Positions 46,233 to 56,226 of a DNA stretch of 64,000 nt are shown here, piece after piece; position 1 is the first letter of the stretch; each line of letters opens with the position of its first letter. Source of the stretch: Thelephora terrestris (lineage: Eukaryota > Basidiomycota > Agaricomycetes > Thelephorales > Thelephoraceae); contig WIUZ02000020.1 of NCBI GenBank assembly GCA_015956445.1, positions 124,001 through 188,000 on the forward strand. Reading direction: 5' to 3'. The notes under the pieces are model-generated. The model ran no database searches. It was given only the letters and a program-made list of their open reading frames with translations, and was not told the origin of the DNA. The translations under genes and the position numbers were made by a program.

Positions 46233-46461
46233 GCTGCGCGTGATTTCCAGCATCTGGCCACGGTCCCCGAAACTGCTGAGGGGCTGTGATACTGGGGTCA
46301 TATTCTGAGGTGCTGGAGCGCTGGGTTGCTGGATGGAAATTTTATATTTACTGTGGTTCTGTAGAGTCTTTGAAAAATTAAAGTTAAATGCGGCAAGAGT
46401 GACACGAAAACAGATTTATTGTGGGATTTCAAGCAGTTACAGGCTAAATGATGATTGGCGA

Positions 46462-49400
46462 CTACGGACGAGAGCTTCGTAAATACTGAAATATGTCTTT
46501 ATCGAAATACGCGTTTAGAAAGAACTCCTTACTCCACTCCATGCTGTTGCTACTGGTAAGTCGGGCATCCGCCTCTGTGCCGAACCGGGGAACGAGCTGG
46601 ATGGGCATGCGGCAATGAGTGAGGGGAAGGATGTCACCGATGCGTGACCTGTCCGCGCGAAGCGCTCGTTTGACGATGTAGAGGCCGGTGATGGGATCAG
46701 GGATTGCGGAACGAGTAGGAGGGGCGGCGGTGGGTTGAGGGATGATATCAAACCTTTGAGCGTACACCAAGTATGACGGCGCGTTGGAAATCTCCCAGTT
46801 CCAGATCGGGTGGAGGATGAGTCGGATCTGGGCAATGTCATATCCTGGACAGGAAATCAACGGTTGCGGTGGGTAGGTAATACATATGAGCTTACCAGCA
46901 AACCCGACGTCCGGCGAAAGTGCAGGACTTGCTTCGTCGTGAACAAATAGCGCGGTGTCATATCGTCCAAGGGCCCACGAGTCACAGGGAGGTATCGCAT
47001 TGAGGCGTCGAGGAAGCGTGACCGAGTCGTCGTCCACCGAAAATGTCTGCATGCGAAGTGAGTACCACACCATTACGTCGGTGAAAGGAAGCTGTGTATC
47101 GGTGTGAGTCCCTCGTCGTCCACCGATGTGATGAGATGAGGGATTGCCGAGACGCTGGGAGAAGTCGAGGAGGGCTGGGCGAAGATCCGGCAGTCTGTAG
47201 ATTTCGGCGAGAGCGTTGATAGAGATCCGGGGGATGTCCGGCTTTCGGTTGACGTTGAACGCGGCCCAGGGAGTCGAGAAGGTGCGCAGTGGTCGTGGGA
47301 TGCTTGTGAATCCTTCCAACATAACGCGCGTGACCAAGGCGTCAGCGATTGCGAACAGGTTAACTTGCTTGCGAGATGGGCCACAGGCAGTGGCAACGGT
47401 TTCGAGCTCCTCGATCCAACCCACATTTAACTCGTCATCCAATTCCACATTTCCATCATCGGCTTGGTTGCCAGCTGAGCCATATAGAATGGATTCCAAA
47501 TCACCTCCAGCGTCGCAGATGGCCGTCGCGAGGTCGAAGAGGCGTCCCTTCTCTTCGCGATCAAGGTATTGACAGATTTGAGGGCCATACTGGCCGTTAT
47601 TGGTATTCTCGGAGGGGATCTTGATGACATCGATATGGGCGCGCTCTGTTGGGTCAGCAGACCACTGGATGGGGGCTCCGGACCACTTGATGCTCATGAC
47701 AACACTGTGGAAGAATTCAAGCTTGGGAATGAAGAAGTTCTCGATCGGTTTGTTTCCCTTTCCAACCCTTGCTCCGGCGTCGAGAATGGATTGTTTTTTT
47801 TGATGGAAGATGTGGAGTGCGTCGGATATTTCTGCAATGGTGCGACTGTCGATCGATCGTGACTGAGCGAGGTAGCGAAAATCAGCGAGCGCTCTGATGC
47901 AGCGAACAAAATCCTTTGGGGCGGCGTCGGCAATAATCGGAATGAGGTAACGTTGGACGTTGCGGTGGTCGCGGCCAGTGACCTGTTTGAGTGAGGAGAT
48001 GCCGACTTTGAAGTGTCGAAAGCCGACACAAGGTTGCAACAGAGAGAAACGGAAGTCGATTTCTTCGCTTCCAACAGCACGGATGGACCACTTGGCGTCA
48101 TGATCCCAAAACTGCTTGTGCCAATGGTGGAGAGGTTCGGGAGTCAGGAACTGACTCGGTTCGGCGATCGTACCGTCGGGCAGGGACCAATTTCGCCAGA
48201 AGGGAAGATGGACGCCGTTGAGCCTGAAACGTTGCTGGGCCTCCTTGGCATACAACTCGAGGTCCCAGGGATCAACGTCGTTTGAGATGGAACCGATTTG
48301 GGAAAGGGTGACAGATCCTAAGCGAGTCGGGTGACGGAAATGATCCCCAAACGTTTTGTATGATGCGAGGGTTAGGTGAGAAGTTTTCCCCCCGACGCCA
48401 GCAATGACCGCTGCTTCGGGCGTGTCAACGATGTACGCGATGATTGGGGTGAAACAGCAACGAATGCGGCCGAGCGAATCAGACATGAGAGCACCGTTCG
48501 CGGATGCCTGCTTCAATGGTTCGGAGACGAGATCAAGGCAGTGATGAACAAGTCGATTTTCCATAACGCCGTGGAGTGACTTTTTGAGACCGATGAATCT
48601 GGGACAGGGGAGTAGAGCGATCAGGGGGAGGGCGTGATGTGTCGACTTCATTCGAACGCCCATAGAGAGGTTCGCAAGCGTGAGGAGGAGGGGGTGCGCG
48701 ACCCGGTCGCCAGTTGCAATCGAAATGTTGGTTTTGTCAGAAGAGAGGGTTATGCCGAGGAGGGTTCCACCTTCTGGGAGAGCGGACTAGCGAGTATGGT
48801 TAGCTCGTTTTCATGAGAAGAGGGACAAAGAGATTACTTACTTGTGCCGACCACGCCCCATCGCTTGTCATCCAATCGCCGTAGAGGCGGTTCTGTCGGT
48901 CGGAATCCTGATAGACTCGTCGAGAGGTAAATGCCCACTTCCCTTCGAAAATCGGGTTCCGAAGGAGGGTTTGAATGATCTCGAGCGGATCACGATAGAA
49001 GAGAACAACCGGTTTTGCCGTTTTATATCCGTTCAGAGAGACCGGCTGCATCTTCCAGGTGGGCGCCTTCGGGAGGTCTTCCATGCGGCTGCGGAGCGTT
49101 TTCGCAGCTGTGAAGGAAAGCGAAAGTTGCTGGATCTTGACGTTTCATCAGTAAGGGGCCAGCTGCACTATTCGTAGTACGTACAATTGGTAATGCTAAA
49201 AAGTCATCAATGGCTCTCATCGAGAGGCCAGAGCGTGACAACCATGAGGCAAGGCCCCATTCCATCTTGGAGGAGAACGGGTGGTATAGATTTTGCTTCC
49301 TCTTCTCTGCGTGGCGGTCGGAGTTGAAGATGTCGATGAACCCTGCACCGGTCCCGAGAACTTGAGGGATGTTAGGATGGACGTCTTCGTAACGCGCGAC

Positions 49401-49667
49401 GGTTGGATTGCTGATGGCCTCATCGTCATCCATGAGCTCGTCAGAACCAGAAGAATTGTCGTTGCGTGAGGTGTGATTGGGTCCAGTGTCAGAAGAGACA
49501 CGCTGAATGGGGGGGGGGATGGATTCCATGAAGTCAAACCACGACATACACGAAGTCCTCTGGCTATTCATGTGGCGCAGGACGGAATTGTCGTTTTCGA
49601 ACCGCTTGAGGCACGAAGGGCATTGGCCATCGAGGGTGAAAGATGTGCTGGCTGTTGAGCCAGCCAT
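46462..49667 (-). CDS. Plavaka transposase
   Basis: The start is taken at ATG 49665-49667 (MAGSTASTSFTLDGQ). A zinc-finger-like motif, CPSCLKRFENDNSVLRHMNS with a following Cys, is the family's usual N-terminus. Then come TGAGFIDIFNSDRHAEKRKQ, the conserved NLYHPFSSKMEWGLASWLSR, FTAAKTLRSRMEDLPKAPTW and LFYRDPLEIIQTLLRNPIFE. After a second intron the core reads LPEGGTLLGITLSSDKTNIS, then TGDRVAHPLLLTLANLSMGV and TPIIAYIVDTPEAAVIAG. It goes on with FRHFKVGISSLKQVTGRDHR and WSADPTERAHIDVIKIPSEN. The Asp in SSDKTN and in VDTPE are likely catalytic acids of the RNase-H fold (inference). The 3' ORF of over 700 codons is uninterrupted, so the enzyme may be functional. Plavaka is a basidiomycete-rich cut-and-paste family allied to CACTA elements. 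Confidence 0.87.
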
Positions 49668-49808
49668 TGAGGTAAGTTGAGCGATGAGCGTTGAGACCTT
49701 GAGGCTGGGGACTGATGGAGACGTGGAGGGGATGTGGAAGATCACGATCATGAAATGTCTGGTCCCAGCGTGGGACCGATGCAAGACCACAACTCAACTT
49801 CCGCCCCA

Positions 49809-50386
49809 ATGTCACACCCAACATCACTCACCCTATCTCACATTATTGAGCAACTGCGTCTCCTTGATGCTCAAATTCCGGTATGGCTATTTTTTTAGCG
49901 TTCAGACTTTTGCTAACTCGGACTCGGCAGCCTTCAGGAAATTTGATTTTGTCACCCACCTCAACCGAGCAAGTCGCAGCTGCAAAACAGATTCTCACCA
50001 ACGCAAGGCGCCTTCGCGAAAAAGTAGCTCTCGAGTCTACCGAGGCCAGCCAACTACTTTCCCAGGCGCTATTAGATATTGTAGTATATTCAGAGCGGGT
50101 AGAGAATGCGGGCCGCCTGCTCTCGTTGGCGGACTCCTGCATTGGCCAAATCAGGTCCCGGATGCGCGCGCACGGTATTCCCATCCACGCCCTTTCCACG
50201 CCTTCCGACACGCCTTCCAACACGTCTTCCAACATGCCTTCCAACACGTCTTCCAACACCATTGTCCCTTCGAACACTATCACAGCACCCGATACCGGAG
50301 CTGCCAGTGACGGTGCGTGTTTGGTTTGCCGTACGAATGACCAAATTTTTACCAGATCATCAGATGGGCCCGCCGAATCAGTGTGA
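49809..50386 (+). CDS. Transposon companion protein A, 175 residues, helical with a Pro/Ser/Asn/Thr repeat
   Basis: Exon 49809-49880 joins 49931-50386. The protein starts MSHPTSLTLSHIIEQLRLLD, then has a helical part: EQVAAAKQILTNARRLREKV, SQLLSQALLDIVVYSERVEN and AGRLLSLADSCIGQIRSRM. A tandem repeat of TPSNTSSNMPSNTSSN type, encoded by a minisatellite at about 50208-50280, follows. The end has CLVCRT and a stop at 50384-50386. No known domain was recognised. It starts only about 140 bases from the divergent transposase start, so both probably share one promoter. A role in transposition, such as a partner protein or regulator, is inferred from position only. Confidence 0.65.
50208..50280. repeat. 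Short minisatellite (CCTTCCAACACG-type units)
   Basis: Units of 12 bases such as CCTTCCAACACG and TCTTCCAACATG are repeated about six times inside companion gene A, encoding a PSNT/SSNM run. Confidence 0.75.
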
Positions 50387-50513
50387 AGTATTACATTACA
50401 ATATGTAACCGGCCGAATCATGTCTACCTCATGTTCGTTGCACCAATCCGTATATAAGCTTGATTCCCCTCCTTTCAAACCCTAGGTCTCTCCCACCAGG
50501 GTACTCGTTCATT

Positions 50514-52671
50514 ATGGCTCAACCAGACGCCCCTGGCGGCCCCATGCCTCCCCCACCAGCTGGGTTCCTGGAGTACCTCGCACTCTTTTCTTCTCAGAAT
50601 GGCTCTCTCCCTCCCCCACCTGTACCCCAGCCCGTATCTCAGCGTGCTAACGTCGTTCCTGCCTTGCCAGAAACACCTACGCCGGCGCCAACCGCAGGTC
50701 GTGAATTCAACCGGCCTGGCCGTGGGACAGGGGGCGCACTCACACAGAAGGTGAAGGTCTCAAAGCAAATCACGGCGTCTGCTACGAAGCGGAAGTCGTT
50801 TCTCGACGCCGATGTCGTCGGCCAACTCCCAGCAAGTCCTGAGATCGTCGAGGCCCCCAACCCGAAGAAAGTGAAACGGCCCAAGACGGCGGCAGCAAAG
50901 GTCAGTGTTATCTCGATTTGCTTAGATTGCCGCTGACAACGCATCGGCCCAGGCGCAAGCTAAGCGCAACAAGGCGCAGGCCTCCAAGAAATCGGCCAAG
51001 TCAGCAACAACCCCTGTTCCTGCCGGACCGATCCCAAGCCCGGTACGACCCTTCCTTCCCTTCTTCAACCCTGCTAACGCCCTTTCTCAATAGATCTCGA
51101 CCCCTGCTCCCCCAACGCCTATACGCCCCACACCGCGCTTAACCAAACCGACTGTCAAGGTCCCAAAACCGGAACCGGTAGTCGATTCACTGATGGATGA
51201 CGTCTTCACCTCAGGGCTCCAGGATATCGAAAGCAATCAAAGCAGCGAAAGCGACGATGAGACCGAGGTTCCTGCCCCAACGAACAGCAGCCATCCATCG
51301 ACGTCCATTCAGAACCAAAGTACCACGGTTCGTGCATTGTGCTTTATGGCACATCAAAATTTATTGATTCATTTCTAGCTCCCGGTGATCGACCTCATTC
51401 ACGCGGCTCTCGCTCAGTACAGAGGAGTCTCTCTTCCACTGCGTCCGGTCAAGCCCACTCCTGTTCCGCCGTCTCAGGACGACAATGCGAAGCAATCGAA
51501 GGGCATGGGATGTTACCCAAGCGGATGGCGGAAAGTCCTGATCAAATCCAAGGACCTCTGCCGCTCTTCAATCTTACTCTACAACCCCTTCCCTGGTCCC
51601 AATGACGTCCGCGTCATGGCCACTGAGAGTTTCCATGAAATATACACAACCCTATGCAGTGAGGGCCTCGTTCTTGAGCCCGGTACGTCCACTTAGCAGA
51701 GAGACATTTTTAATTGCTCACGTGTGCTACCGAACAGAATTCTCGTGGAACAACCATATGCTGTTAATCGTGAGTGACCTTGATCATCAAGGTGTCAAGT
51801 CGGCTAACGTGTTGAATGGAACTGCCACAGTTACTGAACGAGATCTCAACCTGCCGAAGTGAATTGAAGAAGCTCGCGAAGATTCTTGTAGGGGTGGATA
51901 CTGAGCTCTTCCCGTTGACTTCAGATAAAGACAAGGCTATGCTCCACCTGCCCGTATCGGACATCCGTTCAATGGCCTCGAGAACAGAAAAGAAGAACGC
52001 CAAGGCTCCACCACAACCTACCCATGATCCCAGGCACGTTCGCGCCATTGTCGCCAATCGCCTTTTCCGCTTTGCATACCTCAACAATCCTCCGACACTA
52101 GAGGTAGGCGTCTTCTCCCTTTCATCATCAGTTGACTGAAGGATTTACAGGGCAGCCGCCTTGCTCACCCAATCCTTGAGAAGCTCTGTAAGAGCTTCTA
52201 TGAGGAAGACAAATGGCAACGCGCCCTCAAGTGCCAGGCATTTGGGGACAAGGAATGGAAATCTTCGGTCACTCCCAGTATGGTTTCGTTGGCCGCAACT
52301 GCAGTAAGTGGCATCATTTGATAAGAAGGGGAGCAGATTCTAACTCTCGCCCACAGTATCTCTGTGCCCTCGAAGAATGGCAAACTGGCCACTTTGTCCA
52401 GAAGGCATTTGAATGCGCCAAGTACATTGATGGCTATGGCAACACTCGAGGATGGATCGACCGCTGCATTGAAGATGAAGATGACGACCTCGTGGTCGAT
52501 CGCCTCAGTTCCTGGGCAACTGACAGGTATTTCCGGCTCCCCTTCTTCCGAGCTGAAGAACATTGGCTGATTGCATTCACCAGCTCGTTTGTTCAAAGTC
52601 TCCCAGAGTCCGAGGACGACGAGGAGGACGAGGAGGACGAGGATGATGAGGACGATCCCGCGGACCAGTGA
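50514..52671 (+). CDS. Transposon companion protein B, about 550 residues (possible DUF6532-like)
   Basis: The ATG at 50514-50516 begins MAQPDAPGGPMPPPPAGFLE, a Pro-rich region. A Lys/Ala-rich basic part (NPKKVKRPKTAAAK, AQAKRNKAQASKKSAKSATT) resembles a nuclear signal. A Ser/Glu-rich linker (SNQSSESDDETEVPAPTNSS) leads to the folded core: LPVIDLIHAALAQYRGVSLP, GWRKVLIKSKDLCRSSILLY, EFSWNNHMLLI and SELKKLAKILVGVDTELFPL. The core goes on with HVRAIVANRLFRFAYLNNPP and LCALEEWQTGHFVQKAFECA. The tail is strongly acidic (DDEEDEEDEDDEDDPADQ) before TGA 52669-52671. Seven or so introns are needed. The core recalls DUF6532-type proteins found across Agaricomycetes, but this is uncertain. It is probably nuclear; its role in the element is unknown. 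Confidence 0.6.
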
Positions 52672-53042
52672 AGATGACACCCGCCAATTTGCCGATAACG
52701 ACTCTTGCCTTTTCGCCTCTCGTTTTGCTCCATTCCGCATTTGATTTTAATGACATTACTGAAACATAGCACACTCGTTTATGGTACTCTATATACACCT
52801 CTGAATACAGATAATGTTTTTTCATTAATGTGCGAGCCTGATATGTTCCGCCTCATCCCACCCCCCCTGGAAAAAGCACCTGACACCCGACACAGCACCT
52901 GACACCCGACACGTCACCCAGAGTCACAGACGTCACATTGGCCCAGAATCCCAGCGCGGACCTATCTAGCCGAGTCGTTGTGGTGCTGTGACCTTCCTGT
53001 GGAAGCGGGGGGTAAGTCTGTGACGATCGGTCGTCACAGAAT

Positions 53043-53080
53043 CCACAGAGCCTCACAGCGACCGATCGGTTTTGCTGATG
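53043..53080. repeat. Right terminal inverted repeat of the nested Plavaka element
   Basis: It ends CGATCGGTTTTGCTGATG, the exact reverse complement of the left end over 18 bases. Confidence 0.7.
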
Positions 53081-53166
53081 ACCATTCCATGCTGTCGCTG
53101 GAAATGTCAGCCTCAATGCCATTGCCACCACCATCATTTTCAGTGTCGTCGTCAACCGACACCTCA

Positions 53167-54230
53167 TCATTCAACCATACGGCTCATAACCTCCACAGAT
53201 GGAACCCCGCCAACACCTTGATCACCATGGTCACCTCGTTGCTGGACAGGTGCGGTAGGCAATGGAGGGAATCCCCGGGTGCTTATCAGCGATATCGGAG
53301 AGGGCGTTGAGATCGTTCTTTGTTGATTCAACTGTGCATGCGCCAACGCCTGCGGGAGGCCCGCATCGGATTTACGTGCATGAAGCTGGTGCAGACCGCT
53401 CGAATATCTCGTTTGCGTCTGTTGTTGCCCGCTCGAGCCGAACCCTTCGCCGAAATGGTCGTCCGCCTCACGTTCCACTTTCGCCCTCAACGGACTAGAT
53501 CCCGCGGGCAGAATGTTGTTGTCCACCGGTGATCCGATACCGTGACGCAAGGCCACGTTGCTCATGTTGAGCTGCTGGTACGCGAAACGGTCCGTGGCCG
53601 GGCGCGTGGGAGATTGGAGTGCGAACCGGGAGCGAGGAAGGTTGGCTTGTCGTCCCTCTCGAGAGGCTGCTGTTCAGGTGGTCATTTCCGAGGCTCAACG
53701 AACCGAGGTCACTCGCGAGATCGTCGTCTGTCAGCAACAGGCCAGAACGACCGTACGATTGACCGAAGCTACCATGCGACGGCTCATCCAGGTCGTTCCC
53801 TGGTGCGTTGAACCCGATAATGGTCGGACGTCGGCCTTGGACCACGCTGACGCTATGCCGTCGACTGGTAGTCCCTCTACCTCCACCATGCTCGTCCTTG
53901 GGATGGCTCATCCCCACCCAAATCTCGCGGAACGCAGAACTGTCTTCCAACAGGTTCTGACTGAGAGACGAACGGACTGATGTTTGAGGTATCCATCAGA
54001 CGCTACCCGTTCGAGTACATCGTAGTGGGCTGGGAGGAGTTGTAAATGTTCTGAGGAGATCTTGCGACACCGTACGAGCCATACCGAGCGGTTCCCGGAG
54101 CTTGCATCCCGTTATACCTGTTATTTGATGCTGTCGTCGTCGTCAGCCTTGATGCTGTCATCCATATTACCAGTATTGATGGCCCACTCACACAAACGGG
54201 GTACGCAAACCCATGCCAGAATTGGCTCAT
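53167..54230 (-). pseudogene. Decayed host-like gene fragment inside the outer element (Gln/Ser/Asn-rich protein)
   Basis: The minus strand carries long but overlapping open pieces. They read NNRYNGMQAPGTARYGSYGV with SPQNIYNSSQPTTMYSNG, then RRPTIIGFNAPGNDLDEPSH, then MSNVALRHGIGSPVDNNILP with QTQTRYSSGLHQLHARKSDA. The content is that of a disordered C-terminal region of a regulatory or RNA-binding host protein rather than a transposon protein. In-frame stops and overlaps of frames (for example at 53495-53565) show that no single product is made. A Cys/His-bearing stretch near 54230-54300 could be left from a CCCH zinc finger, but this is weak. It looks like a captured gene fragment. Confidence 0.4.
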
Positions 54231-54513
54231 CCAAATCGCCTCCCGGATCCCTTTCCAACACTTGTTGGCCTCGTACTTGCATTCCCCGTATTGATTGCAA
54301 ATGGTGGCGGAGACAGCGGGTCAAAGTGTTCCCGAACTCCGAGCCCAAATCGACCAAATGTTGAACGGTTCGGCAACCGGAAAAATTCAAATCACTCCAG
54401 TCGACCAAAGTTTGGTCGGAATTGGTCGGAACGAAAGTGGCAGGTGTAATTACAAATCACGAACTACCCGAAAACGACCGAAGTTTGGTCGAACTATAGC
54501 CAAGTGACCAAAC

Positions 54514-54549
54514 TTTGGTCGAAAACCGACCTAATCTTTTCCTACAGTG
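54514..54549. repeat. Right terminal inverted repeat of the outer element
   Basis: It ends CTAATCTTTTCCTACAGTG, the reverse complement of the left end. Next to it lie TTTGGTCGG/CCGACC subterminal repeats from about 54340 on. Confidence 0.85.
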
Positions 54550-54741
54550 AAATTTTGAGGCGACAAGAAATACACGACACATGACAGCGAGTACAGCAAC
54601 AAATATTTCCCCCAACAAGAGCCAGAGGGGAAACAGCGACCTAGAGAATCACTTCGACGTCGAGGGTCGGAGGAGTGCATTGTAGTGCCGAATGAGTTCC
54701 GAAGCATCTGTTGCAATCTGTTTAACGATTCAGTCCAAGGT

Positions 54742-55560
54742 TTAGCATACGGAGTTTATGGAGAACTCTACCCGCTGTCGTTCGATGCCTTCTTCCACAT
54801 ACGTTTTAGCTCCGCCAACTATCTTCCTTCGAGACTCTTCGTAGAAATCTTGTTGTTCTTGAACTGAAAAAAAAGTAGGTAATTCAGCGCATGTATGGGC
54901 AAGTGATCAGTCCATCAAGGACTCACGCGTACTGCTCGCTGAATTAATTACGGTGGATCTTATCGGCGAGACCTCAGCTGGCATGGTGCCAAATTCTTCA
55001 ATGAGAGACGCCATAGCATCCTTCCTCCCAAATCAATTTTGGGAAACATCTGGCTGAATAGGAGCACGTACATCTCTCCTTGAGAGCATGGTGATCAAAT
55101 CTTCCATACTACGGTTCTGTGCCTTCTCTGCCGTTATCCCCTCGAGCAGCGCGCGTGCCTCGTGCCTATAAAATATCAATGAACAACACGACACATCGCG
55201 AAGACGAACGACATACACAGAAGCCAATATCTCTCGAGACAATTGACCGTTGTGCTCCCGTGCTCGTTTGAAAATCGCGTTCTTCTTTGCTTGGAAATCG
55301 GACTTTCCCTTCCTCCCTTGATCAAAGGTTAGATGCCAAAATAAAACGTCATCACACGACTAGGATGTACTTGTTGAGGCGACAATCTCGTTCATCTTGG
55401 TGATGAAATTGCTGTGAAGGGCCATCAATGGTGGTCGGAGGGTGTGTGCAGGGAGGACTTACTCTTCCCTGTCGACGTCCATATCGTCGCCACCACCTCT
55501 CTCTGCGTCGTTGCGTCGGTCAGCTTTTGTCGTGGTTCGCACTTGCTTTCCGTTTCTCAT
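54742..55560 (-). CDS. Hypothetical helical protein, about 190 residues
   Basis: The start ATG 55558-55560 gives MRNGKQVRTTTKADRRND and an acidic patch (GGGDDMDVDRED). Further exons read NFITKMNEIVAST, RRKGKSDFQAKKNAIFKRAR, EHNGQLSREILASVHEARAL and LEGITAEKAQNRSMEDLITM. They continue AMASLIEEFGTMPAEVSPIR, then LQEQQDFYEESRRKIVGGAK and TYVEEGIERQRVEFSINSVC, ending at TAA 54742-54744. Six exons with short introns keep one frame. The composition predicts long helices, perhaps coiled coils. No family was recognised. Before the transposon arrived it lay about 260 bases upstream of TRM1 in the same orientation. Confidence 0.55.
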
Positions 55561-56226
55561 GGCTTGCGTCTGGCTGGGGAAAGGATACGGATCAATTTCT
55601 AAATTCTAATCTCGGAGATGTGAGGGTCACGTGCCCTCGATATGTCAATTTCAGCCCTCCCTCCTTGAATATTTCTCAGATCTCTTGGGTGGTACATTTG
55701 GTCTTGGAGAGAGCGGTGTCGGCCAGGATTACGCATCCCGAGTGAAGCCCATACGCGCATTCGACGTGCTCACCGGTGATCCACTCCAAAATCCCGATCG
55801 TTCGTTTGAGGCCGCCGAGGCGCGAAGAACGGAGCAACCTGCGGAACGGGGTAGGGACCGTCAAGCGGGCCTCCCCGACACACATTCGTGACGGGTCAAA
55901 CGCCTTCGGGTTCACCTCGAACGTTCCCCAACCTCTTGCAAGCACGTGCGTTCGGTGTGATCAACCAACCTAGCTTCCCCTCCCAACATTCTAAAAAAGG
56001 GACAACAAATTCTACGGGGAGAATCGGAGAGCAGGGAGGTAAAATGTGCGGTAAAGAAGGTACGGGGTGAGATCTATGGAGAAGCCAAGCGCGAACATTA
56101 TTACTTTATGTGCTAGTACTCGTCAACGTTGTTAAGAGTCCATACGAGAATTTACTGCCTCCACTCCACCTCATGGTCCCCCTCCAACTGTCAGGGTGAC
56201 GAGAGGCGTACCATCCGACAAATGGT
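55561..56226. other. Intergenic stretch with one unrecognised frame (55676-55945 -)
   Basis: The 89-residue frame (GLKRTIGILEWITGEHVECA) has no recognised family. It may be a small gene, an exon, or chance. Otherwise the stretch should hold the promoter of the small helical protein gene and the 3' region of MIR1. Confidence 0.35.

Larger units (their letters stand above)
46195..53080. mobile_element. Nested Plavaka-type DNA transposon (6.9 kb) with transposase and two companion genes
   Basis: The left end CATCAGCAAAACCGATCG pairs with the right end (CGATCGGTTTTGCTGATG, to 53080), and similarity continues inward (CGCTGTCACGGCTGTGG against CGCTGTGAGGCTCTGTGG). ACC or ACCA occurs beside both ends, but the exact target duplication is ambiguous. 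The element carries a minus-strand Plavaka transposase of about 1,020 residues and two plus-strand genes transcribed away from it. All three seem free of stops, so the element may be autonomous and fairly young. It sits inside the outer CACTA-like element, so it inserted later. Confidence 0.75.
45345..54549. mobile_element. Outer CACTA-like DNA transposon (9.2 kb) with AAA target duplication
   Basis: The left end begins CACTGTAGGAAAAGATTAGG and the right end is its reverse complement. About 34 of the first 36 bases pair. AAA lies on both sides (45342-45344 and 54550-54552), the 3-base duplication usual for CACTA/EnSpm elements. Subterminal DNA at both ends is full of TTGGTCGA and GACCAAA motifs, including the palindrome GACCAAACTTTGGTC at 54506-54520. 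Inside are the 3' part of a transposase gene at the left, a nested element with other ends (46195-53080), and a decayed host-like gene at the right. Lacking a full transposase of its own, it is probably a non-autonomous derivative. Confidence 0.85.

Noticed and set aside
46462-49667. Plus-strand frames within the transposase gene (for example 47216-47572)
   Set aside because: They are shadows of the long conserved minus-strand frame.
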